Shown here piece by piece: positions 52,509 through 61,655 of a stretch of 64,000 nt of DNA. The DNA lies in the NCBI GenBank assembly GCA_963741755.1, contig CAVUJG010000004.1, positions 1 through 64,000 of the forward strand, in the 5' to 3' direction. This stretch comes from Sva-07 sp963741755. GTDB lineage: Bacteria; Actinomycetota; Acidimicrobiia; Acidimicrobiales; Ilumatobacteraceae. Within the stretch, counting starts at the first letter, position 1; each line of letters starts with the position of its first letter. The notes below the pieces were generated by a model. The model made no database searches, had not been told where the DNA came from, and was given only the letters and a program-made list of their open reading frames with translations. Made by a program: the position numbers and the translations under genes.

Positions 52509-53777
52509 TCACGCCAGCTCGGGCGACTCCGACCTCTGTTCGTCCACGTCGGCATCGCTCGGCGTGTGGGCTTGCCGTGTGCGCTCGACGACCCGAGCGT
52601 GCAGGCTCATGATCTCGTCGGACCGTCCAGGCGCCAGCGTCTCGACGAGCGCCCGATCGTTGCGCTCGCAGGCGCGGACGATGTCGAGCGCTTCGCCGAC
52701 GCGTCCGCCACCGTGCAGCACGGCGCGCGACGTCGCGTCGCTCATCGGGAGTTCCGACAGCAGGTCACCGAGCGGAGCGTCGTAGATCCGATCGACCACC
52801 GACAGCAGCGCCGCAGTGACACCGCATCGAACGAGATCGGTGTCGTCGAGCAACGCCGCGGTCATGTCGGCGCGGGTCACCCCGCGCAGGACGTGATCGA
52901 GGTGATCGACCTGATGGTCGTCGACCGCATCGATCGACGAAGCGAGCAAGTCGGCGAGGCAACGCAGCTTGCTGATTCCCAGCAGAGCGATGGCCTCGTC
53001 GAGCGTCGCCACTCGTCGGTCGAGACCGAATGCGTTGGCGTTCACCGCGGTGAGGAGGCGGAACGTGAGCGATGGATCGGAGGCGACGATCGCTTCGATC
53101 GAGGAGACGTCGATGTCGTCGTGGAGCGACGCATGAAGCGCAGCGGCGGATCGACGCGTGGCGGGTCGCGCCGGTCGCCGGAGCACCTCGGGCTTGCGGA
53201 GGTGGTATCCCTGGAAGAGATCGAAACCGTGGTCGATGCACCGGTTGAACTCCTCCTGAGACTCGACCTTCTCGGCGACGACGAGCACGCCGGGTGAGCG
53301 ATCACGAGCCACCGAGATCAGTCGGTCGAGTTCGGCGTGATGTGCCGTGGTCAGCTCGATCTTCACGATGCTGGCCAGGGGGAGCAACTCGGAATGCTCG
53401 AGGTCGCCCACGCGGCTCACGTTGTCGAGCGCGAAGTGGTAGCCGTTCATCCGCGCCCGACGGAGGGCATCGACGGTGGCGTCGTCGAACGGTGACGCCT
53501 CGCGCATCTCGATGAGCATGCCTTCCGGCGGCATCGCCTCGTGCAGCCCGTTGAGGATCAAGCTGGCGCTTGCGTTCATCAGCCCGAAGCGATCTCCGAC
53601 GACGTGTTCCATCCCCCACTGCAGGAAGACGCGCTCCATGACGCACCGGGTGGCAGCGTCGGGATCGTCGAAGGCTGAGATCCCGTCCGGCCCGCCGCGA
53701 TACAGCAGCTCGTACCCGAAGATCTCCCGTTCCCCGTCGACGATCTGTTGTCGCCCGATGAACACCTCTGATGTCAT
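52509..53777 (-). CDS. EAL-HDOD signalling protein
   Basis: 422 residues. The EAL-type domain (about 1-200) begins FIGRQQIVDGEREIFGYELLYRGG; the EAL active-site motif is not intact (YELL), as in the YuxH group, so c-di-GMP hydrolysis is unlikely. HDOD domain (about 220-400) has LLTAVNANAFGL and ALLGISKLRCLADLL. Such proteins regulate by protein binding. ATG at 53777 matches the family start; an upstream ATG at 53903 adds 42 residues. Confidence 0.86.
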   Translation of the reverse strand: MTSEVFIGRQQIVDGEREIFGYELLYRGGPDGISAFDDPDAATRCVMERVFLQWGMEHVVGDRFGLMNASASLILNGLHEAMPPEGMLIEMREASPFDDATVDALRRARMNGYHFALDNVSRVGDLEHSELLPLASIVKIELTTAHHAELDRLISVARDRSPGVLVVAEKVESQEEFNRCIDHGFDLFQGYHLRKPEVLRRPARPATRRSAAALHASLHDDIDVSSIEAIVASDPSLTFRLLTAVNANAFGLDRRVATLDEAIALLGISKLRCLADLLASSIDAVDDHQVDHLDHVLRGVTRADMTAALLDDTDLVRCGVTAALLSVVDRIYDAPLGDLLSELPMSDATSRAVLHGGGRVGEALDIVRACERNDRALVETLAPGRSDEIMSLHARVVERTRQAHTPSDADVDEQRSESPELA

Positions 53778-53973
53778 GCGGCCGCCGCCTCCCGCCGATT
53801 CGGTGCTGTCCGGGTCGGACAGCGTCAGTGACTCATCGGTCGGAACCTTGCACAACTCAAGTTCCCTGCGCGTCGATTTGCCGCTGAGCGTGGTCACTCT
53901 CATCGGTGCACGGAGGCCGCCGCTCTGGCGGTCGCAGTCATCCTCGGCAACGGCAGGTGCGTAACCTGCGGGG

Positions 53974-54414
53974 ATGACCTGTCGGATCCTGGTGCTCAAC
54001 GGCCCGAACTTGAACCTGCTCGGCACCCGCGAGGTCGACGTGTACGGCTCGGCGACACTCGATGACATCCTGGCTGCGCTTCGTTCTGCCGCTGCCGAGC
54101 GCGACGCCGAGATCTACGACGTGCAGAGCAATGCCGAGGGGGCGCTCATCGATGCGCTCCAGGAAGCTCGAACCCGAGCTGACGGCGTGATCTTCAATCC
54201 CGGTGCCTACACCCACTACAGCATCGCCCTGCGTGACGCGATCGCATCCATCGACGTGCCGGTTGTCGAGACTCATCTCTCGAACGTCCACGCTCGAGAG
54301 GAGTTCCGCCACACGTCTGTGGTGAGCGGCGTGTGCGTCGGGGTGATCGCCGGTTTCGGCGTCGACAGCTACCTGCTCGCGCTCGAGGCGTTGCTGCGCC
54401 ACCTCACGCGCTGA
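53974..54414 (+). CDS. aroQ: 3-dehydroquinate dehydratase, type II
   Basis: 146 residues, usual length. NGPNLNLLGTRE, catalytic Tyr in VDVYGSA, NPGAYTHYS and ETHLSNVHAREEFRH with the catalytic His. It forms 3-dehydroshikimate in the shikimate pathway (or acts in quinate breakdown). No other shikimate gene is nearby, so it is an isolated gene here. Confidence 0.94.
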   Translation: MTCRILVLNGPNLNLLGTREVDVYGSATLDDILAALRSAAAERDAEIYDVQSNAEGALIDALQEARTRADGVIFNPGAYTHYSIALRDAIASIDVPVVETHLSNVHAREEFRHTSVVSGVCVGVIAGFGVDSYLLALEALLRHLTR

Positions 54415-54419
54415 CCAGA

Positions 54420-54716
54420 TCAGCCCAGTGTGTTGACCAGCACGGCGAAGTGATTGGAACTCGCCGAGTGTCGCTTGCCGACGATGGCCTGGTACTCGCC
54501 CGAGTCGTAGATCTCGCGAGCCTTCTCCATCGATTCGAACTTCAACACGACGGTCTGACGACCGGTGTGTTCCCCCTCGACGTGCTGGGAGTCGGCGTCG
54601 AAGACGACCACTTCACACTCGGTGCCGACCTTGAGGGCGCCGATCGCTCCGGCTTGGTATTCGCCGTACAGCTCGGGGTTGTCGATGTCGTAGTTCACGA
54701 TCAGGAATGCGCTCAT
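54420..54716 (-). CDS. DUF1330 family protein
   Basis: 98 residues. SAFLIVNYDIDNPELYGEY, EGEHTGRQTVVLKFESMEKA and YDSGEYQAI are the DUF1330 pattern (ferredoxin-like barrel). Function unknown. ATG at 54716 chosen by the family start. Confidence 0.87.
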   Translation of the reverse strand: MSAFLIVNYDIDNPELYGEYQAGAIGALKVGTECEVVVFDADSQHVEGEHTGRQTVVLKFESMEKAREIYDSGEYQAIVGKRHSASSNHFAVLVNTLG

Positions 54717-54809
54717 CAGGCGACTGTTGCAGACGGCCTTGTCGCTCCGTGTGTCGGACGGCACCCTGGCTCGAGCTGGAGAACGGCGTCGACGGGCCGA
54801 TACTCAGGT

Positions 54810-55595
54810 GTGAGTTCCGCCGCCGTCGATCAATCGCGCACTGACACGCCTGTCGTCGCGCCGGTCGAGCTCGGGATCCGGCTGCCGCCATTGAGCCGGG
54901 CCGGTGCGATCGCTGCGGTGCTCGCGAACGGACCGATGCCGCAGATACTGCGCCGGTCGGCCCGGGTGGGGCTGCTGGTGGTCGGTTCGATGGTCATCGC
55001 CGCTGGTGTCGCCGTGATGCTGTGGACGGGCCTCGGGCCCGGACCGCTCGACGTGTTCATCGGCGCCGTGCGTGTTCGCGCCGGTGTGTCGCTGACGCTT
55101 GCGGTGTGGCTCGTGATCGCCTCGCTGATCGGTGCTGCCTGGCTGATGGGTCGCCGACCCGGGCCCGGCACGCTGCTTTCGCCGCTGATCGTCGGCCCGA
55201 TGATGCAGGCGCTGTTGTCGATGCTCGACGGCGTCGAACCTCCCGATGCGTTCATGGTCGTCGTTGCGGTCCACGTGGCGGCGGTGTTCGTGGTCGGCCT
55301 CGGCGCCGGTGCATTGATCGTGTCCGGACTCGGGGCCGGATCAGGCGAACTGTTGGCGGCCGCAGCATCGGATCGCACCGGCCGACCGGAGCCTCGACTC
55401 CGGATGGCGTTCGAGCTGACCTGGCTGGTCGTGGGGGTCGCCCTCGGTGGACCAATCGGGGTCGGCACCGTGCTGGTCGCGCTGGTGATCGGGCCCGCCG
55501 TGCTGGTCGGTTACCGGGTCGTCGACGCGGCGGCGCTGAGCTGTCGGGCCACGCTCGGAGCTGCCCGCGAAACGGACTGGGCGCTGTCTCGCTAG
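54810..55595 (+). CDS. YczE/YitT-type integral membrane protein
   Basis: 261 residues, five to six helices. GLGPGPLDVFIGAV, GRRPGPGTLLSPLIVGPMM and the repeated G-rich turns match the YczE/YyaS membrane family (COG2364). GTG at 54810 has TACTCA upstream, again leaderless-like. It overlaps the opposing dioxygenase gene by four bases. Role unknown. Confidence 0.82.
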   Translation: MSSAAVDQSRTDTPVVAPVELGIRLPPLSRAGAIAAVLANGPMPQILRRSARVGLLVVGSMVIAAGVAVMLWTGLGPGPLDVFIGAVRVRAGVSLTLAVWLVIASLIGAAWLMGRRPGPGTLLSPLIVGPMMQALLSMLDGVEPPDAFMVVVAVHVAAVFVVGLGAGALIVSGLGAGSGELLAAAASDRTGRPEPRLRMAFELTWLVVGVALGGPIGVGTVLVALVIGPAVLVGYRVVDAAALSCRATLGAARETDWALSR

Positions 55596-56482
55596 GAGCT
55601 CGGGCGGCGTCGAAGTACGGCGTGTCGCCCACGATCGTGACCGCGAGGCTCGACCGCGGCAGAAAGTGCGATGGCCAGCATAGTCCGCAGGTGGCGTAGT
55701 GCTGGCACGACGGCGATTGTCCCAGAACGCGACGACGAGTTCGGCGCCCAGCCGAAGCGAACCTGGTACTCCGGGTAGGTCGCTTGGGCGTAGAGGATGG
55801 AGAGCATCTCGGCGCTCTCGTCGGGGTCCATGTCGACGATCTCCTGCGTGAACGCCCCGTTGACGTAGATGGCCTTTCGTCCCGTTTCCGGATGGGTGCG
55901 GATCACGGGATGCTCCGGATTCGGATACGTCTCCTCCATCTCGGCGATCTCGTCGTCTGACGCGCCGCGGCGGCGTAACAGCCTGCGGAAGTGGGCGAAG
56001 TCGTGGCGTGCGACACGGCCCTCGACGCGCTCCTTGATCCGCTGCGGGAGACCGTCGTAGGCCGCGTACATGTCGGCGAAGAGTGTGTCGCCGCCCACCG
56101 TCGGGCACTCGAGGCAGCGCAGGATCGAGCCGAGCGACGGCTGCAGGCGCCAGGTCACATCGGAGTGCCAGTTGTTCTCCCGACCGGGATGGCCGGCATC
56201 GTGGGTGATCGCCAGCACTTCGGGGTAGTCGGGTTTGTTGATCGCGAACGGGTGTACCTCGAGCTCGCCGAAACGTCGGCCGAACGCCAGGTGTTGGTCG
56301 GTTGTGATGTCCTGATCGCGGAAGAACAGCACCTTGTGTTCGAGAAGTGCCTGGCGGATCGACGCAATCGTTTCGTCGGCGAGTTCGTGACGGAGGTCGA
56401 TGCCGCCGATCTCGGCACCGATCGTCGGCGACTTGGGTGTGACGGTGAGTTCCCCACTGTGTGCTTCGTCGATGACGGTCAT
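55592..56482 (-). CDS. TauD/TfdA-family dioxygenase, 3' end frameshifted
   Basis: Fe(II)/2-oxoglutarate dioxygenase. GAEIGGIDLRHELADETIA, VLFFRDQDI and the facial triad's first part WHSDVTW are in frame. After RFGWAPNS the frame breaks: the distal histidine segment (WDNRR, then QHYATCDYAGHR) lies in other frames at about 55670-55750, and the end GDTPYFDAARAP in a third. Several single-base errors in 150 bases are implied. Substrate unknown (sulfonate, chlorophenoxy or related acids). GAGGGG precedes the ATG at 56482. Confidence 0.83.
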   Translation of the reverse strand: MTVIDEAHSGELTVTPKSPTIGAEIGGIDLRHELADETIASIRQALLEHKVLFFRDQDITTDQHLAFGRRFGELEVHPFAINKPDYPEVLAITHDAGHPGRENNWHSDVTWRLQPSLGSILRCLECPTVGGDTLFADMYAAYDGLPQRIKERVEGRVARHDFAHFRRLLRRRGASDDEIAEMEETYPNPEHPVIRTHPETGRKAIYVNGAFTQEIVDMDPDESAEMLSILYAQATYPEYQVRFGWAPNSSSRSGTIAVVPALRHLRTMLAIALSAAVEPRGHDRGRHAVLRRRPSS

Positions 56483-56567
56483 GGTGGGACCCCTCTCGCT
56501 GTTGTTCCCCGTCCCGAGTGTTGCACCTCGGTGTCCGCGAGGGTCGACCGTCTGGCAGAATATTGCG

Positions 56568-57095
56568 ATGGCAAGCAAAGACCTGCAGTTCGGTACGGCC
56601 CACGACGGCGATCATCCCGACCGCGACGACGAGTGGGCTCGGATGCGGGCCAAGCACATGCTCGCCCCGGAGGACCGACCGCCGTCGACGGCGCGTGGTG
56701 TGCACCATCAAGCACTGATCTCGTCCGACGTCGAGCGGACGATCGACTTCTATCAGGGCCTGCTCGAGTTCCCGTTGACCGAGTTGTTCCAGAACCGTGA
56801 CTACGTCGGCTCGACGCACTTCTTCTTCGACATCGGCAACGGCAACGCCCTGGCGTTCTTCGACTTCCCCGGCCTCGGCGTCGGTGAGTACGCCGAGGTA
56901 CTCGGCGGCCACCATCACCTCGCGATCTCGGTGACCCGTGAGAACTGGGAGCGACTCAAGGGCAAGCTCGAGGCGGCGGACGTGCCGTACCACCTCGTCG
57001 GCGACACCTCGATCTACTTCATGGGCCCCGACGGCGAACGCCTCGAGCTGATCAGCGACCCCCTCGGCGAGATGTACGGCATGAAGGTCGTCTGA
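56568..57095 (+). CDS. VOC (glyoxalase/bleomycin-resistance fold) protein
   Basis: 175 residues. A 45-residue polar leader precedes a vicinal-oxygen-chelate module: VHHQALISSDVERTIDFYQGLL (His ligand), HHHLAISV and IYFMGPDGERLELI (Glu ligand). Metal-dependent isomerase, dioxygenase or binding protein; substrate unknown. Divergent from the dioxygenase gene. Confidence 0.86.
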   Translation: MASKDLQFGTAHDGDHPDRDDEWARMRAKHMLAPEDRPPSTARGVHHQALISSDVERTIDFYQGLLEFPLTELFQNRDYVGSTHFFFDIGNGNALAFFDFPGLGVGEYAEVLGGHHHLAISVTRENWERLKGKLEAADVPYHLVGDTSIYFMGPDGERLELISDPLGEMYGMKVV

Positions 57096-57103
57096 CCCGA
57101 GCC

Positions 57104-57156
57104 CGAAAATGCAGCGATCTGCCCGCTCAGCGGGCAGATCACTACACATTTCGGAG
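57104..57156. terminator. Bidirectional hairpin between VOC and YceI genes
   Basis: Perfect arms GATCTGCCCGCT (57116-57127) and AGCGGGCAGATC (57129-57140), one-base loop, with outer CGAAA/TTTCG extension. Lies between converging genes. Not part of the CATC family. Confidence 0.78.
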
Positions 57157-57167
57157 CTTGGTTGACG

Positions 57168-57725
57168 TCAGGGGGCGATGAGCTGGACGTCGAGTTCCAG
57201 CGCCACCTTGTCGGAGATCATCACCTTGTCGGCACCGACCGGAGCGTTGAAGTTGATCCCGAAGTCCTTGCGCGAGATCGTGCCCGTCGCGCTGAAGCCG
57301 GCGCGGGTCGACTGATCCATCGGGAACACCGACGTGCCGAAGAACTCGACGTCGAGTTCCACCTGCTTGGTGACGCCGTTGATCGTGAGATCGCCGACCA
57401 TCGAGTACTCCTCGCCCTCGCCGGCGATCGAGGTCGAGACGAACGTCATTGTCGGGTTGGTCTCGGCGTTGAAGAAATCGCTCGATGCGAGGTGGGCATC
57501 GCGGTCGGCATTGCCCGTCTTGACGGTGCCCATCTCGATCTCGGCGCTCACCGAGCTGCTCGCGAGGTCGTCGCCGACCACGAGTTGAGCAGTGACACCG
57601 TCGAAGCGACCGCGGACCTTCGAGAGGCCGAGGTGGCGCACGACGAAGCCGACGGTCGTATGTGACGTGTCAGCGGTCCAGGTGCCGACGGCGAGGGGGA
57701 GTGTGGTGGTCGAAATAGTTGTCAT
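57168..57725 (-). CDS. YceI-family lipid-binding-like protein
   Basis: 185 residues. TADTSHTTVGFVVRHLGLSKVRGRF, FFNAETNPTMTF and GDLTINGVTKQVELDVEF are the YceI lipocalin-like pattern. These bind isoprenoids or other lipids. No signal peptide is seen, unlike periplasmic members. ATG at 57725 chosen. Confidence 0.92.
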   Translation of the reverse strand: MTTISTTTLPLAVGTWTADTSHTTVGFVVRHLGLSKVRGRFDGVTAQLVVGDDLASSSVSAEIEMGTVKTGNADRDAHLASSDFFNAETNPTMTFVSTSIAGEGEEYSMVGDLTINGVTKQVELDVEFFGTSVFPMDQSTRAGFSATGTISRKDFGINFNAPVGADKVMISDKVALELDVQLIAP

Positions 57726-57854
57726 AGCAAGCAATCTACCCGAGAAACTTGCGTACGCAACAAAAGTGCGCTGATTCCGAAATTCGGTCCCGAAATGTGC
57801 GCCTCTCGTCCCGCCGGCGGGTCTCTGCGCTGCGCAAATTTCGGGGGCCGAGGC

Positions 57855-58718
57855 TCAGGGGCGGGAAGTGGGGGTGCGGGGGACGTCGACCTGACGCTGC
57901 CACAGGACGCCGGTGGCCGTGCCGGCGACGACATCGGGATGCGAGCCGGCGGCGGTGAGCGCGAACAGGGTGCGTCCGTCCGGTCCGCCGAGCATGCAGG
58001 CGTAGACGTTGTCGGGCGTCGGGATCTGATGTGTGATCTCGCCGCCTTCCAACACCCGCACGATCTGCTTGCCCAGGGCATCGGCGAACCAGATCGCACC
58101 ATCGGCGTCGATCGTGCAGCCGTCGGGTGCCATGCCCGGCACCTCGGCCCACACCCGCCGCTCGGTCAAGCCGCGGTCGTGGGTGATCGTGAAGGCGGTG
58201 TAGCGCGCGCCCATCGACTCGCCGACGATCAGCGTCGAGCCGTCGGCGGTGATCACCGATCCATTCGGAAACAACAGGTCATCGGCAGCGGCGGTCACGG
58301 TGCCGTCGGCCCAGACGATGGCCAACGTCGCCGATGCCGGAGACTCGCCACCTTCGAAGTCGAAGCCGAAGTTCCCGACGTAGGCATTGCCGAGCGGGCC
58401 GACGACCATGTCGTTGCAGTGCCCGGTGGCGATGCCCTCGAGGTCGGCATGCTCGACGATCGTGCCGTCCGGTTCGCGACGCATCACGCGTCGGTCGATC
58501 ATCGAGACGAACAACAACCGTCCGTCGGGGAGCCAGCCGAGTCCGGAGGGCCGCCCGTCCCATTCGACCTCGACACGACGAACTCGGTCGTGGCCGACCG
58601 ACGAGATCGTCCCCTGGTAGAAGTCGCTGAACCAGAGTCGTCCGAGGTGCCAACGCGGCCCCTCGCCGAAGTCGATGCCGCCGACGACCAGTTCCCAACC
58701 GTCTGTGTTGTCGCTCAC
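57855..58718 (-). CDS. SMP-30/gluconolactonase-family protein
   Basis: 287 residues, six-bladed propeller. FGEGPRW, GRPSGLGWLPDGRLLF, GHCNDMVVGPLGNAYVGNFGF and LLFPNGSVITADGSTLIV include the Glu, Asn and Asp metal ligands of the family. Hydrolyses a lactone such as a sugar lactone. GTG at 58718 overlaps the stop of the GNAT gene, so they form an operon. Confidence 0.88.
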   Translation of the reverse strand: MSDNTDGWELVVGGIDFGEGPRWHLGRLWFSDFYQGTISSVGHDRVRRVEVEWDGRPSGLGWLPDGRLLFVSMIDRRVMRREPDGTIVEHADLEGIATGHCNDMVVGPLGNAYVGNFGFDFEGGESPASATLAIVWADGTVTAAADDLLFPNGSVITADGSTLIVGESMGARYTAFTITHDRGLTERRVWAEVPGMAPDGCTIDADGAIWFADALGKQIVRVLEGGEITHQIPTPDNVYACMLGGPDGRTLFALTAAGSHPDVVAGTATGVLWQRQVDVPRTPTSRP

Positions 58719-59098
58719 CCCGCCAATCTGGCATGCGGCGCCGTGAAGCGGTGCAGCGGGGGATAACCGAGCAGTTCGGCTCGCTCGGTGACCACGGCCA
58801 CCAACTCGTTGGCGATGCCGCGCCGGCGGAACTCCTCGACCACGGCCAAGGCCACCGCACCCTGGTTGTCGACCGCAGCAACTGCGATCAGTCGGCGCTC
58901 CTGCATCACGCCCAGGCGCATCATCTTCGGTGCTGCCAACCGCTCGATCAGTTCGGGAAACGGAATTCGACCACGTGTCGGCCCTCGGCCCTTGCACCCT
59001 CGTTCTGCACGCAGTTCCTCGAGGAACACGCCGAGGGTGCCGTTCAGGCTCGGGTGATCGACGGCGATCACGAGGAACTGGTCGGGAGGCACCCCCAC
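58715..59098 (-). CDS. GNAT-family acetyltransferase-like protein
   Basis: 127 residues, short for the family. AVALAVVEEFRRRGIANELVAVV carries the acetyl-CoA loop (R-R-R-G-I-A). Substrate unknown. An open start cannot be fixed: a longer frame continues upstream. Overlaps the lactonase-like gene. Confidence 0.7.
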   Translation of the reverse strand: MGVPPDQFLVIAVDHPSLNGTLGVFLEELRAERGCKGRGPTRGRIPFPELIERLAAPKMMRLGVMQERRLIAVAAVDNQGAVALAVVEEFRRRGIANELVAVVTERAELLGYPPLHRFTAPHARLAG

Positions 59099-59163
59099 AT
59101 GATCCGCAACGAACGTGTCGTGCGTGTTTCTGGGGGATCAGGGGTTCGTGACCGTTGCCGCTG

Positions 59164-60024
59164 TCATCCGACCGAACGCATCGTCTCGACCAGCGGGGCC
59201 ATGTCGTCGAGTGCCGCCAGCACGTCGTCACGCGGACCCTGCGGCAATCCGAACACGGCACGGCGGGCTCCCGCGGCGGCGAGGTCGGTGAGCTTTGCTT
59301 CGTCCGCTGGAGCGCCGAACACTCCGAGCTCGACCGTTGCCGGGTCGCGGTCGATGCGCTCGCACGCTGCGCGCACCTCGTCCCACTTGTCGAGCGCGTG
59401 GCGGCCGCCGATCGGCATCCATCCATCACAGAACTCGGCGATGTGGGCCGCCGTCTTCGGGCCTGCGTCACCGCCGAGGATGATCGGCGGGCCGGGTTGC
59501 TGGGTCGGCTTCGGCCACGACCAGCTCGGCTCGATCGTCACGTACTCGCCCTCGAACGACGCTTCATCGTTCGCCCACAGCTCCTTCATGGCGAGGATGT
59601 TCTCGCGCAGGATGGCCCGCCGATCGCCGTACGCCGTGCCGTGCTGGGCCATCTCCTCCTTGTTCCAGCCGTAGCCGACGCCGAACAGGAACCGACCGTT
59701 CGACAACGCGTCGACGCTCGCGACTTCCTTGGCCGTGTGGATCGGATCTCGTTGGGCGACCAGGCAGATGCCCGTGGCCAACTTGAGCGTGGTGGTGACC
59801 GCAGCGCAGGCCCCGAGTGCCACGAACGGATCGAACGTGCGCCAGTAGAACTCGGGCAGTGGCGGCGCTCCGTCACGTCCACCCCACGGCGTTGCCCGCC
59901 GGGTCGGGATGTGCGAGTGCTCGGGGAACCAGAGCGATTCGAAGCCTCGGGCCTCGACCTCGCGAGCGAGTTCGACCGCTCCGATCGTCTGGTCGGTGGG
60001 AAAGATCTCGACGCCGATGTGCAT
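59164..60024 (-). CDS. LLM-class F420-dependent oxidoreductase
   Basis: 286 residues. REVEARGFESLWFPEHSHIP, LATGICLVAQRDPIHTAKEVAS and NGRFLFGVGYGWNKEEM are typical of actinobacterial F420-dependent LLM proteins. Substrate unknown. ATG at 60024 begins MHIGVEIFPTD, the common start of this subgroup. Confidence 0.9.
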   Translation of the reverse strand: MHIGVEIFPTDQTIGAVELAREVEARGFESLWFPEHSHIPTRRATPWGGRDGAPPLPEFYWRTFDPFVALGACAAVTTTLKLATGICLVAQRDPIHTAKEVASVDALSNGRFLFGVGYGWNKEEMAQHGTAYGDRRAILRENILAMKELWANDEASFEGEYVTIEPSWSWPKPTQQPGPPIILGGDAGPKTAAHIAEFCDGWMPIGGRHALDKWDEVRAACERIDRDPATVELGVFGAPADEAKLTDLAAAGARRAVFGLPQGPRDDVLAALDDMAPLVETMRSVG

Positions 60025-60057
60025 GCATCGACCGTATCGGGGGTGGAGTTCCCGATC

Positions 60058-60087
60058 TTGGTCCAAAGAGTCGAAAGTCCCTAGGGT
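60058..60087 (+). promoter_or_regulatory. Promoter of the multicopper oxidase gene
   Basis: TTGGTC, 18-base spacer, TAGGGT in GTCCCTAGGGTC, resembling the promoter at 13419 (GTCCCTAGAGTC). Predicted start near 60094 leaves a 50-base leader. Confidence 0.45.
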
Positions 60088-60145
60088 CTCGGGCGGCGCG
60101 CTGCGAGGCTGCGCATCAACTTTCTCACGACGATTGGAGTCATGC

Positions 60146-61642
60146 GTGACCGGTATCGAAAATCCCCCTGCCCCCACCGCGGCCGACGGTGACAATGGTG
60201 GCGGCGGGCTCGTCTTCATCGCCATGGCGGGGCTGCTGATCGCTCTGGTCGCAACCGTGGTCGTGATCGGGCTGATCGGGCTGTTGCGCGACGAGGACAA
60301 CGGGAGTGCCGCTGGTGCCGACGGCGCCGCTGGTGGTTCGACCACGCTCGGTCTCACGCTCTCGGAGTTCAAGATCGAAGGCGACCTCGAGGCCGCGCCC
60401 GGCGACGTGTCGCTGCTCGTCACCAACAACGGCAGCCAGCAGCACAACATCGTCGTGCGCGAGACCGGCGCCGAGACCCCGATGCTCAACGCCGGCGACA
60501 ACGCCACGCTGGCGCTCGGCACCCTCGACGTGGGGACCTATGAGCTGTACTGCAGCGTCGCCGGCCACGCCGAGTCGGGCATGATCGCTCCGCTGGCGAT
60601 CACCAACACGCCGGCGCCGACCGGTGAAGCAGCCGCCGGCGGCACCCACGACCACAATTCTCCCGACTTCAACGCCGACGAGATGGATGCGATCATGGTC
60701 AACTCGATGCTCGAGTTCCCGGCCGAGACCGAGGGCAAGGGCAACCAGATCCTCGAACCGGAGATCCTCCCCGACGGCACGAAGCTGTTCAAGCTCGAGG
60801 CCTCGATCATCGACTGGGAAGTCGCTCCCGGCCAGATCGTCGAAGCGTGGGCCTACAACGGCCAGGTGCCTGGCCCGCAGATCATCGTCGACGTCGGCGA
60901 CAACGTGCAGGTCGAACTGACCAACAACACGCCGATGGGTACCGACATCCACTGGCACGGCATCGACACGCCGAACGACCAGGACGGCGTGTCGCCGTTC
61001 ACCCAGGACCCGATCAAGACCGGTGAGATGTTCACCTACGAATTCGTCGCCGAGAAACAGTCGATCGGCATGTACCACGCTCACCTGCACTCGCAGATCT
61101 CGGTGGTGAACGGCATGTTCGGTGCGTTCCGCATCGGTGAGCGCCCGTATCCCCGTGGCATGACGGTCAGCGGCATCACGATCCCCGAGGACTTCGAGCC
61201 TGACGTCGAGCTGCCGATGGTGCTCAACGACGCCGGCACCATCGGCCTCACGCTGAACGGCAAGAGCTTCCCCGGCACCGAGCCGCTCGTGTTGGAGACC
61301 GGCCAGTGGGTCGCCGCCGACTACTACAACGAAGGCCTGACGGCGCACCCGATGCACCAGCACCAGTTCAACCAGCTGGTGTATGCCAAGGACGGCATCC
61401 CGCTCGACTACCCGTACTGGGCCGACACGATCAACGTCGCTCCCGGCGAGCGCTACTCGGTGATCTTCCAAGCCACCTCGCCCGGCGTGTGGGTGTGGCA
61501 CTGCCACATCCTCACCCACGTCGAGCGTGACACCGGCATGTTCGGCATGGTCACCGCCCTGGTGGTCGCCGATCCCGAGGGGACAACGGCCGAGGACCCC
61601 ACCGACGAGCCCGTCACCGAGGACACCACGGCCGACGGCTGA
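60146..61642 (+). CDS. Membrane-anchored multicopper oxidase with fused blue-copper domain
   Basis: 498 residues. Helix 22-47 anchors it outside the membrane. Residues 65-152 are a plastocyanin-like domain with a full type 1 site: His 100, Cys 136, His 141, Met 146 (YCSVAGHAESGM). Residues 205-480 form a multicopper oxidase with HWHG (269-272), HAHLHS (311-316), HPMHQHQF and WHCHILTHVERDTGM. It oxidises a metal or phenolic substrate with oxygen, or may be nitrite-reductase-like; the extra domain probably feeds electrons. GTG start with TTGGAG upstream. Confidence 0.88.
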   Translation: MTGIENPPAPTAADGDNGGGGLVFIAMAGLLIALVATVVVIGLIGLLRDEDNGSAAGADGAAGGSTTLGLTLSEFKIEGDLEAAPGDVSLLVTNNGSQQHNIVVRETGAETPMLNAGDNATLALGTLDVGTYELYCSVAGHAESGMIAPLAITNTPAPTGEAAAGGTHDHNSPDFNADEMDAIMVNSMLEFPAETEGKGNQILEPEILPDGTKLFKLEASIIDWEVAPGQIVEAWAYNGQVPGPQIIVDVGDNVQVELTNNTPMGTDIHWHGIDTPNDQDGVSPFTQDPIKTGEMFTYEFVAEKQSIGMYHAHLHSQISVVNGMFGAFRIGERPYPRGMTVSGITIPEDFEPDVELPMVLNDAGTIGLTLNGKSFPGTEPLVLETGQWVAADYYNEGLTAHPMHQHQFNQLVYAKDGIPLDYPYWADTINVAPGERYSVIFQATSPGVWVWHCHILTHVERDTGMFGMVTALVVADPEGTTAEDPTDEPVTEDTTADG

Positions 61643-61655
61643 GTACTCCCGAACA

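Noticed and set aside
53805..53823. GCTGTCC/GGACAGC small dyad upstream of the EAL-HDOD gene
   Set aside because: Short, inside a possible longer reading of the gene, and without promoter elements; too weak to call.
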